64,000 bases of DNA from Pseudomonas sp. PB120 (GTDB lineage Bacteria; Pseudomonadota; Gammaproteobacteria; Pseudomonadales; Pseudomonadaceae). Below are positions 43,597-50,974 of this stretch, piece by piece (the stretch's first letter is position 1; each line of letters opens with the position of its first letter). The DNA lies in contig NZ_RWIN01000141.1 of assembly GCF_009761815.1 (NCBI RefSeq), positions 62,001 to 126,000 of the forward strand, read 5' to 3'. The translations under genes and the position numbers were made by a program. The notes beneath the pieces were generated by a model. It was not told the DNA's origin. It saw only the letters and a program-made list of their open reading frames with translations, and did not search any database.

Positions 43597-44220
43597 TCAG
43601 CGCGTTGCAGGCGGTTGAGCGGAACTGAACAACGACTCGATCACTTCATCGATGGCGTCCTGGATGAGCTGTTTATCCGGCAAACGCCCGGTCAGCAACG
43701 CATCCATCAAGTGGTAGCCAATCGACGCGCCGAAGATCATTTCGACCAACAGCAAGCTCTTTATTTTCAGGTTCCATCTCGATGGCTCAATGCGCTCTAC
43801 CGCCAGAATCAATGAACCCCGACTGGCACTGATACCCATCTCGTAGAACATATCGGCAATTCTGGTATGCCCCACCCGCTCACCGATTGCCAGGCGGCAC
43901 AAGCGCAAATGGTGCTCACACAGCACATGTTCGGCAATGCCATGCAGCCGCAGCCTGAGGGCGTGAACCGGGTCCGGCGATGCATCTTCCTGCGCCTTTT
44001 GCGGCCAGACATAGGAAGACGCGACGAGCGACTCCATCAATTCATTCTTGTCAGCGAAGTACACATAGAGCGTCTTTTTCGACATGCCTGCCTTGGCCGC
44101 GATCTCCGACATCGTCACCTTTTCGTAGGCACGCTCGGTCAGGAGTTGTTCAACCGCCACATAGATTTCTTTTTTTCTTTCTTCAGCCGGCATGGCCAAA
44201 GGACGTCCAGTGCGCGCCAT
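43597..44220 (-). CDS. TetR-family repressor
   Basis: A 207-residue regulator: N-terminal HTH at about residues 15-60 (AYEKVTMSEIAAKAGMSKKT then LYVYFADKNEL) and a ligand-binding helical domain. Divergent from a Bcr/CflA-type MFS gene, and a perfect palindrome in the shared promoter (44240-44255) is the likely operator. It would repress the efflux gene and itself until a ligand binds. Confidence 0.9.
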   Translation of the reverse strand: MARTGRPLAMPAEERKKEIYVAVEQLLTERAYEKVTMSEIAAKAGMSKKTLYVYFADKNELMESLVASSYVWPQKAQEDASPDPVHALRLRLHGIAEHVLCEHHLRLCRLAIGERVGHTRIADMFYEMGISASRGSLILAVERIEPSRWNLKIKSLLLVEMIFGASIGYHLMDALLTGRLPDKQLIQDAIDEVIESLFSSAQPPATR

Positions 44221-44230
44221 CGCGACCTCG

Positions 44231-44260
44231 TTGACTTAGGAAACCAATCGGTTTCATAAT
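44231..44260 (+). promoter_or_regulatory. Sigma-70 promoter with embedded TetR-type operator
   Basis: TTGACT (44231-44236) and CATAAT (44255-44260) are spaced by 18 bp and form a promoter facing the MFS gene. The spacer contains GAAACCAATCGGTTTC (44240-44255), a perfect 6-4-6 palindrome, so a bound repressor would block RNA polymerase. Confidence 0.7.
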
Positions 44261-44294
44261 TAAAATCCCCGCCCATCCTAAAGAAAATCTCTTC

Positions 44295-45485
44295 ATGCGG
44301 TCCACCTCTACACGCGTCATCCCCTTTGTACTGGCGGCCCTCAGTGCCGCCGGACCTATCGGCATCGATATGTATCTGCCAGGTCTCCCCGACATGGCGC
44401 GTGATCTCGGCGTCGATGAAGGGGTCATGCAACTGAGCCTGATGGTTTACTTTCTGGGCCTGATGCTCGGCCAGCTGGTGTACGGCCCGCTTTCCGATAA
44501 GCATGGACGCAAGCCGGTCATTTACCTCGGCCTCGCCGTCTTCATTGTTGGCTCCATCGGCTGTGCATTGAGCACCCGATTTGAGCAGCACCTGTGGATG
44601 CGCTTCTTGCAGGGCCTGGGGGGCTCCATTGGCCTGGTCATCGCCTTTGCCATCGTCAGGGATGCGTTCCGCGACGGGGAAATGGGCAAGATGATTTCGA
44701 TCATCCTCGCAGTACTGGGCCTTTCGCCCGTCCTCGCCCCGATGGTGGGCAGCGCCCTGCTGACGAGCACTTCGTGGCACAGCATCTTCTGGGCACTCGC
44801 CGGGTATGGCGTGATCGTCGCCGCAGCGGTTGCCCTGGTGCTGGAAGAAACACGTGACGCTGAACTGCGCAAACGTTCGGCCCTGAAACAGGTACTGCAC
44901 AACTACGTGAGGATTTTTTTCGAGAAGCGTTTCTTGCCGTACGTCCTCGCACTGTGCGCGGCGCAGGCAGGCTTCTTCGCTTACATCGCCGGTTCCGCCA
45001 GCGTCTTCATCTCTGAATACGGGCTCTCCCCTACCCGGTTCAGCCTGCTCTTCGCGCTTAACGCGCTGGGCCTGGTATCCGCTGCGCTGATCAATCCGTG
45101 GATACATCACCGCCTGGGTGCGTTGCGAAGTTTCCGACTGCTCAACATCGCCTACGTGATTGTCCTGACCTTGCTGATGATCTATTTGGCCAGCGGGCAT
45201 CGCGACCTTGTCGTGCTCAGTGCCGGCCTCTTCATCACCGTTGCCCTGCTCGGCTCGATCATGCCCACCGGCAGCCATTTGGCGCTGGTTCAACAAGGCG
45301 AATATGCCGGCACGGCCTCAGCGCTCATGGGTTCACTGCAATTTGGTGCCGGCGCGCTGGTCACCGCGGTTTCAGGCGCACTGGCGTACCTGGGTAGCGT
45401 GGGATTGATCATGGTGATGCTGATCTGCGCGGCAACGGCCGCACTGCTGTGCATCGCCTGGCTACCGAAAAGAATCGAGTTTTAA
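44295..45485 (+). CDS. Bcr/CflA-family MFS efflux transporter
   Basis: A 396-residue twelve-segment drug-resistance transporter (DHA1 type). PIGIDMYLPGLPDMARDLGV at segment 1 and YGPLSDKHGRKPVIYLGL in the first cytoplasmic loop are diagnostic of Bcr/CflA. Likely exports toxic aromatics or antibiotics under control of the divergent TetR protein. Start ATG 44295. Confidence 0.88.
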   Translation: MRSTSTRVIPFVLAALSAAGPIGIDMYLPGLPDMARDLGVDEGVMQLSLMVYFLGLMLGQLVYGPLSDKHGRKPVIYLGLAVFIVGSIGCALSTRFEQHLWMRFLQGLGGSIGLVIAFAIVRDAFRDGEMGKMISIILAVLGLSPVLAPMVGSALLTSTSWHSIFWALAGYGVIVAAAVALVLEETRDAELRKRSALKQVLHNYVRIFFEKRFLPYVLALCAAQAGFFAYIAGSASVFISEYGLSPTRFSLLFALNALGLVSAALINPWIHHRLGALRSFRLLNIAYVIVLTLLMIYLASGHRDLVVLSAGLFITVALLGSIMPTGSHLALVQQGEYAGTASALMGSLQFGAGALVTAVSGALAYLGSVGLIMVMLICAATAALLCIAWLPKRIEF

Positions 45486-45548
45486 GCAAGACCCTTGAAC
45501 CACGCGAACCGCTCACACCTGAACAACAATGAAAAAGCAGGCATAGCC

Positions 45549-46343
45549 ATGGCGATGAACAAGTCAGAGATAGGAACACTCAACCGCTCGAGCACCATTT
45601 TGCGTTTACTGGCAACGGCCGGTAAGCGCGGATTGGCCCTCACGGACATTGCCAGCCGAAGTGCGCTGCCCCATGGCACGGTGCATCGATTGCTCAAACA
45701 ACTGGGTGATACCGGGCTCACGTTCCAGAGCGAAGAATCCAGGCGCTACCTGCTCGGCCCGGTGGCCTACGAACTGGGCCTCGCCGCGGCCGAGATATTC
45801 GATTTTCGCAGCTTGTGCCGCCCTGCCCTCGAACGGCTGTGCCAGGAGAGTGAAGCCACCGCCTACTTTGTCATGCGCAGCGGCTACGACGCGGTGTGCA
45901 TTGACCGCATCGAAGGCCCCTTCTCTACGCGCACCATCTCACTGGACATCGGCAGTCGCCGGCCATTGGGCGTGGGTGCCGGGGGCCTGGCGATATTGGC
46001 GGCCTGCTCCGATGACGAATGCGAGCGCATCCTTGAAGCCACCGCCTCACGCCTGGGACAGTTTCATCACCTGAACCTTGAACAGCAGCGCCAGGCGATC
46101 CTGGAAACCCGAAGCCAGAATTACTCGCTGATCCGCAACCGCCTGACCCTGGGTGTCACCGCGTTAGGCATGACATTTCGCGACTCCATGTTGCGCCCAA
46201 TCGGTGCCATCAGCATCGGCACGATTGACTCCAGGCTCAAAGAGCCGCGCCGAAAAAACATCGTGCAACTGCTCAAGCAACAGGTGCTGCTGATCGAAAA
46301 ATCCATGCGTGCATCACGCCGCGTCCTGATCGAACATTTCTGA
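45549..46343 (+). CDS. IclR-family regulator of the aromatic locus
   Basis: A 264-residue IclR protein: N-terminal winged HTH (about 10-75, LALTDIASRSALPHGTVHRL) and a C-terminal effector-binding domain (about 80-255, with RSGYDAVCIDRIEGPFS and LGVGAGGLAILA). IclR proteins commonly regulate aromatic degradation (PcaR, PobR, HmgR types). It sits between the two catabolic operons and is the best candidate to bind the repeated TTTCC-N7-GGAAA sites. The ATG at 45549 is chosen; a TTG 18 codons upstream starts the longest frame. Confidence 0.88.
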   Translation: MAMNKSEIGTLNRSSTILRLLATAGKRGLALTDIASRSALPHGTVHRLLKQLGDTGLTFQSEESRRYLLGPVAYELGLAAAEIFDFRSLCRPALERLCQESEATAYFVMRSGYDAVCIDRIEGPFSTRTISLDIGSRRPLGVGAGGLAILAACSDDECERILEATASRLGQFHHLNLEQQRQAILETRSQNYSLIRNRLTLGVTALGMTFRDSMLRPIGAISIGTIDSRLKEPRRKNIVQLLKQQVLLIEKSMRASRRVLIEHF

Positions 46344-46366
46344 ATCGACACGCCCTGAGCACCTCG

Positions 46367-46383
46367 TTTCCACAGAACGGAAA
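46367..46383. promoter_or_regulatory. Palindromic operator, site 4 (before DLH operon)
   Basis: TTTCCACAGAACGGAAA, perfect arms with a different centre, 116 bp upstream of the dienelactone-hydrolase start and just after the IclR gene. Confidence 0.65.
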
Positions 46384-46498
46384 GCGTCCCCGCCGAGGCT
46401 TTGACCCACGTTATTGTGGCTTCCACTTAGAGACACGCACGCCTGCCCACCAAGGGGACGCTGCGTCTCTCTCGACAATAAAAAAGTGGAGAGCGCGT

Positions 46499-47227
46499 GT
46501 GAAATCAACCGTCAACAAACCTCTTGAATACGTCCACGACGATGCCCGTCTGCTCGGCTACTTCAGCCAGCCGGAAGGCGACAAACTTCCGGGCATCTTG
46601 CTCGTCCACGATGCGTTTGGCGTCAGCGACTTCATCAAAGGCATCGCCGAAAAACTGGCTGGCGAGGGTTATGCCACACTGGCCGCGGATATCTGGGGCG
46701 ACGGCAAGGTGCTGTCCAGCGAGAGCGAAATCGGACCGATGATCGGGCGATTCGCCGCCGATCGTAAAACGTGGATGGGTCGCCTGCAGGCCGCCCGCGA
46801 AGCACTGGCGGCCCAACCGGGCGTCGATGGCGAAAGAATCGTCATGCTCGGCTATTGCTTTGGCGGCGCCTCGGCACTCGAGTATTTGCGCACGGTGGGC
46901 GATGTCCGGGGCGCGGTCAGCATCCACGGCGGGCTCGACCTGGTGTCTGAAGAATGGGCCCACTCCCCGTCACCGCGCAAAGCCCTGCTCCTCACCGGTT
47001 ACGAAGACCCGATGGCGGCACTGCCCAAGCTCGCAGCGCTGCAACACAACATGAACGGTGCCGGTGTGGATTGGGAGGTCAATCTGTATGGCCATACCAG
47101 ACACGGTTTCACCCGTCCTGACTCGGATCGCGCCAACAAACCTCACGTCATCGCCTATCACGCTCAAAGCGACAAACGCGCGTGGGCGGCCTTGAAGCGC
47201 TTCCTGGAAGAAAGCCTGGCGAGTTGA
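46499..47227 (+). CDS. Dienelactone hydrolase family protein
   Basis: A 242-residue alpha/beta hydrolase with the dienelactone-hydrolase cysteine elbow GYCFGG (about residues 120-125) and the catalytic His in RHGFTRPD near the end. It hydrolyses lactones in aromatic pathways. The start is the GTG at 46499, preceded by GTGGAGAG; no ATG is available close by. First gene of a five-gene rightward operon, with operator site 4 and an AATAAAAA motif upstream. Confidence 0.88.
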   Translation: MKSTVNKPLEYVHDDARLLGYFSQPEGDKLPGILLVHDAFGVSDFIKGIAEKLAGEGYATLAADIWGDGKVLSSESEIGPMIGRFAADRKTWMGRLQAAREALAAQPGVDGERIVMLGYCFGGASALEYLRTVGDVRGAVSIHGGLDLVSEEWAHSPSPRKALLLTGYEDPMAALPKLAALQHNMNGAGVDWEVNLYGHTRHGFTRPDSDRANKPHVIAYHAQSDKRAWAALKRFLEESLAS

Positions 47228-47302
47228 AGGGAGGCGCCAAAGGCCTTGGGCTGGCCAGCGCGGCAGCCCCATCAATAACAAGTAGCGAGGAATGCAAACG
47301 CT

Positions 47303-48643
47303 ATGAGCAGCAAGAACTTTCGTGACTATCTGCTTCCCCTCGATTCCCCACGAATCGTCAACGCCCGGGGCCAGGATCCTTTTGAATACGCCAAACCCAT
47401 TATCGCCTCCGCCAAGGCCAAGTCCCTGATCGATACGTGGCAAGCGCTGTATCAGGAGCCCTTCAAGGGCATGACGGCCGATGGCCAGGTGGAGCCAGGA
47501 CTGTTCCGGCTCGCGAACGAAGGGCTCGACATCCACAAAGCAGTGGCGGCCGGCCAGGCGCTGCTGGCCAGTTTGAACGAAGGCGAACGCCAGGCGATGC
47601 AGTACCCGATCGACGCACCGCAATGGCGCGATTGGTACAACCCGGAGTTCCCCATGAACGCCAATGGCGTTCGCCTGGATTACCTCTCAACCGCCTCACG
47701 CGAAGCGGTGATGAAGGTGCTGCGGGCCAGTTTGAGCGCGGAGGGTTACCTCAAGACCGAACAGTGCCGCATCGCCAACCTGTTCCTCGGCGAGCTGTAC
47801 GACCTGCGCAACATCATGAACGAGTGGAGTTATCACTTCCTGTTGTTCGGCACGCCTTCGACGACCGAGCCCTGGGGCTGGAACCTCTACGGTCATCACC
47901 TGGCACTGAACTGCTTGATGGTGGGCGGCCAAATGATCATCTCGCCCACGTTCATGGGCGCAGAACCGACCCACATCGACCGGGGCCCCCACGGCGCGTT
48001 TTCGCTGTTCCAGAACGAGGAAAGTTTCGGGCTGCAATTGATGCGCTCGCTCTCACCGACGTTGCGCGAACGGGCCACCACCTACCAGCAGATGAAAGAC
48101 CCGGCGATGCCCGAAGACCGTTGGCACTTTGCCGACGAGCGCCAGCTGGGCGCCGCTTATCGCGATAACCGGATCATTCCCTATGAGGGGGTTTGTGCGG
48201 CGCAGTTTTCATCGGGCCAACAAGAGCAACTGCTGAAGATCGTCGACGCGTTTATCGAGTACTTGCCAGAGGGTCCGCGGGAGGTACGCCTGCGCCATGT
48301 CGAGTCCATGCTCGAGCGTACGTACTTCAGCTGGATTGGCGGACACGGTGACGACGACCCCTTTTATTACCGCGTGCACAGCCCGCTGATCATGGTGGAG
48401 TTCGACCACCATAGCGGCGTCTGGCTGAACAACGAGACGCCGCAAAAATTCCATATCCACACCGTGGTCAGAACCCCCAACGGCAATGACTACGGCAAAG
48501 ACCTGCTGCGCCAGCATTACCTCAACGAACACCGCCAGGGTTCGCCGCATATGGCCCGGCACGGGGGTGGCCACGATCACTCCCATGACCACCCGCAGGA
48601 CCATGACCACAGCCACCCGCACGGACATGACCATTCGCACTGA
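47303..48643 (+). CDS. DUF3500 protein with histidine-rich C-terminal tail
   Basis: A 446-residue protein of the DUF3500 family: DLRNIMNEWSYHFLLFGTPS, EPWGWNLYGHHLALNCL, SPTFMGAEPTHIDRGP are the conserved blocks, and FDHHSGVWL precedes the end. Function is unknown. The last 31 residues (about 416-446) contain about 15 histidines in HDHSH-type repeats and look like a metal-binding tail; family members usually lack such a long tail (from memory). GAGGAA precedes the ATG. It is in the operon of dienelactone hydrolase, SDR and FAH. Confidence 0.8.
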   Translation: MSSKNFRDYLLPLDSPRIVNARGQDPFEYAKPIIASAKAKSLIDTWQALYQEPFKGMTADGQVEPGLFRLANEGLDIHKAVAAGQALLASLNEGERQAMQYPIDAPQWRDWYNPEFPMNANGVRLDYLSTASREAVMKVLRASLSAEGYLKTEQCRIANLFLGELYDLRNIMNEWSYHFLLFGTPSTTEPWGWNLYGHHLALNCLMVGGQMIISPTFMGAEPTHIDRGPHGAFSLFQNEESFGLQLMRSLSPTLRERATTYQQMKDPAMPEDRWHFADERQLGAAYRDNRIIPYEGVCAAQFSSGQQEQLLKIVDAFIEYLPEGPREVRLRHVESMLERTYFSWIGGHGDDDPFYYRVHSPLIMVEFDHHSGVWLNNETPQKFHIHTVVRTPNGNDYGKDLLRQHYLNEHRQGSPHMARHGGGHDHSHDHPQDHDHSHPHGHDHSH

Positions 48644-48709
48644 CACACCCGTCGCGGCGGCCGGCGAGTGCTGCCACCTGCTTTCGATTACATCAGAGGA
48701 AAAACAACA

Positions 48710-49492
48710 ATGGATTTAGGAATCAAAGGGCGCACAGCCTTCATCTCGGCTTCATCCCAAGGGCTCGGCTATGCCTGCGCACGTTCCCTCGCTCGCGAAG
48801 GCGTAACGGTGGTCCTCAACGGACGCAATGAAGAAAAACTGCAGCAGGCCGCCGACCTGTTGCGCACAGAGGTGACGGGCGCACAGGTCTTGATCGTGGT
48901 TGCCGACCTGACCACCGCCCAGGGCCGCGCGGATATCCTGGAAGCGGTGCCAGAGGTCGACATCCTGGTCAACAACAACGCCGGCCCTCCTCCGGGACGC
49001 CTGCAAGACTGGGACGAAGCGGCGCTGCTGGGCGCCCTGCAAGCCAACATGATTCCCGCCGTGCAACTGATGCGCACCTACATTCCCGGCATGCAGTCAC
49101 GGGGGTTTGGCCGGATCATCAACATCACCTCGGCCATGGTCAAATCGCCGCACTACATCATGGGCTTGTCCACGTCCGCACGGACTGCGCTGACGGCCAT
49201 CAGCAAGGCGATCAGCGTTGAAGTCGTGAAGGACAACGTGACCATCAACAACCTGCTACCTGAGCGCATCGATACGCCGCGCCAGGAATTCATGGCGCAG
49301 CGCCTGATGAAAGAGCAAGGCGTCAGCCATGAAGAAGCCCGGCGCCAGATCGCCTCGACCATCAGCGCAAAACGCCTTGGCCGGCCCGAAGAGTTTGGCG
49401 ATGCCTGCGCGTTCCTGTGCAGCAGCCAGGCCAGCTACATCTCTGGCCAGAACCTGCAACTCGACGGCGGCTCGTACGAAGGGCTGATCTGA
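48710..49492 (+). CDS. SDR-fold protein lacking the catalytic tyrosine
   Basis: A 260-residue SDR-fold protein with ASSQGLG (14-20) and NNNAGPPPG (88-96). The catalytic Ser141 is present (NITSAM), but the expected Tyr-x-x-x-Lys is Ser154-x-x-x-Arg158 (LSTSART). This SPHYIMGLSTSART block occurs in a known divergent SDR group; the reaction may differ from standard dehydrogenation. AGAGGA and AACAACAA (48703-48710) immediately precede the ATG. Third gene of the operon. Confidence 0.85.
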   Translation: MDLGIKGRTAFISASSQGLGYACARSLAREGVTVVLNGRNEEKLQQAADLLRTEVTGAQVLIVVADLTTAQGRADILEAVPEVDILVNNNAGPPPGRLQDWDEAALLGALQANMIPAVQLMRTYIPGMQSRGFGRIINITSAMVKSPHYIMGLSTSARTALTAISKAISVEVVKDNVTINNLLPERIDTPRQEFMAQRLMKEQGVSHEEARRQIASTISAKRLGRPEEFGDACAFLCSSQASYISGQNLQLDGGSYEGLI

Positions 49493-49524
49493 TCACTGTT
49501 TCGCGTCATGCACAGGTATCCCCC

Positions 49525-49905
49525 ATGTTCGATCAACACACGGAACACGCGATTCTGGCGTTGGAACGCCGCAGGCAGCTGGCATTGGTGGCCGTGGACA
49601 TCGATGAGTTGAACGCGCTGTTCGACGACGATCTGGTGCATGTCCACAGCACCGGCCTGGTTCATACCAAAACCCAGCTGATCGAGCACATTGGCCGTAA
49701 ACGCGGTTTTGTCGACGTCCAGCGTGGCGACCTGAGCATTCGCGGCAGCGATGACATGGCCGTCCTGACGGGCCCCATCGTCAATCACCTGCGCACGGCC
49801 GATGGCGCGCAGGAGCTCATGCGGGGCTTTGTCACCCAAGTGCTCCGGCGCACCGCTTCGGGATGGAAGTTCATCAGCTTCCAGCTCACGGTCGTGCGCG
49901 ACTAG
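49525..49905 (+). CDS. SnoaL/NTF2-like protein
   Basis: A 126-residue protein of the nuclear-transport-factor-2 (DUF4440-like) fold: N-terminal helices (AILALERRRQLALVAVDIDE), the cavity strand LVHVHSTGLVHTKTQLIEHI and terminal GWKFISFQLT. Small cavity proteins of this type can be dehydratases, isomerases or ligand binders. It follows the SDR gene by 32 bp within the operon. The ATG at 49525 is used; the frame upstream overlaps the SDR gene. Confidence 0.8.
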   Translation: MFDQHTEHAILALERRRQLALVAVDIDELNALFDDDLVHVHSTGLVHTKTQLIEHIGRKRGFVDVQRGDLSIRGSDDMAVLTGPIVNHLRTADGAQELMRGFVTQVLRRTASGWKFISFQLTVVRD

Positions 49906-49965
49906 CGGTTACTACCTCCCGACTACTTCAACCAAAACCATAAAAAAAGACGGCAGACACATCCT

Positions 49966-50814
49966 ATGAAAATCGTTCGTTTTACCGAGAGCGGCCGCAC
50001 ACGCATTGGGAAACTGGAAGGCAACAGCGTCATCGATCTTTCTGGCATTCCCGGGGTGAATGACTCGATGCGCCATTTGCTGGGGCATCTTTCTGAACTA
50101 CGCCCGGCACTGGAGGCCGCCACTGCACCCGCCTTCCTCCTGTCGGCAGTGCGCCTCGAGAATCCGGTCAACGACCCGCAAAAGTACCTGGCCATCGGCT
50201 TGAACTACAAAGCCCACGCCGAGGAAGCGCGCGCGGCCGGTATTCCGATTCCGACCAGCCAGCTGTGGTTCAACAAACAAGTGTCCTGCCTGACAGGCCC
50301 TTACGACCCGATTCTGTTCCCGTCGGCGGTCAAGCAACTGGACTATGAAATCGAGATGGGGGTGGTCATCGGCCAGCGTTGCCGTAACGTCAAGGCATCC
50401 GACGCGCGAGCCGTGATCGCCGGTTACCTGGTGACCAACGACGTCAGCGCACGTGACTGGCAACACCGCTCGCCGACCTTCACCCTGGGCAAGTCGTTCG
50501 ACAGCCATGGCCCGATTGGCCCCTGGCTGACCACCGACGACGAAATCGCCGACCCACTGGCCCTGGAAATGCGCCTGACGGTCAATGGCGAAGAACGCCA
50601 GAAAATGACCACCGGCGACATGATCTACGACATTTACCAGCAGATCGAATACCTCTCCACGGTCATGACGCTGGAGCCTGGTGACATTCTCGCCACCGGC
50701 ACACCGGCGGGTGTCGGCGTGGCCTTGGGTAAGCTGCTTCAGGTCGGCGATGTGGTGCGCGCCGAAATCGAGCAACTGGGCTACATCGAAAACCCCGTGG
50801 TTGCAGCGCCGTGA
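49966..50814 (+). CDS. FAH-family hydrolase (second copy)
   Basis: A 282-residue FAH-fold enzyme of the 2-hydroxyhepta-2,4-diene-1,7-dioate isomerase / 5-oxopent-3-ene decarboxylase type: YLAIGLNYKAHAEEA, metal ligands in LDYEIEMGVVIG, and DVSARDWQH, TGTPAGVG. The last gene of the rightward operon, probably cleaving the final acyl product. It is only distantly like the FAH at 41264, so the two probably act on different intermediates. Confidence 0.88.
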   Translation: MKIVRFTESGRTRIGKLEGNSVIDLSGIPGVNDSMRHLLGHLSELRPALEAATAPAFLLSAVRLENPVNDPQKYLAIGLNYKAHAEEARAAGIPIPTSQLWFNKQVSCLTGPYDPILFPSAVKQLDYEIEMGVVIGQRCRNVKASDARAVIAGYLVTNDVSARDWQHRSPTFTLGKSFDSHGPIGPWLTTDDEIADPLALEMRLTVNGEERQKMTTGDMIYDIYQQIEYLSTVMTLEPGDILATGTPAGVGVALGKLLQVGDVVRAEIEQLGYIENPVVAAP

Positions 50815-50974
50815 CCGGCAGCCCTGCCCTGCGCCGTTAACGCGCAGTCGAAACGAGAAGTGCCTGCGCCGCAGTAACGGTCACTCAGGGGGTCCGACAG
50901 GGCGCGGGCGCTTTTTCTTCATTCGCACGCCCGGTGGAGGGTGCATTGGCGCGCGACCTTTCCGTGGGGGCTCC

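Noticed and set aside
44139..45296. 385-residue frame antisense to the Bcr/CflA transporter
   Set aside because: Charged, glutamine-rich antisense reading of a membrane protein; no start signal.
50815..50974. N-terminal extension of the HBM chemoreceptor into the FAH gene
   Set aside because: The long frame from 50681 overlaps the FAH gene and gives an Arg/Pro-rich leader; the ATG at 50975 gives a normal receptor N terminus.
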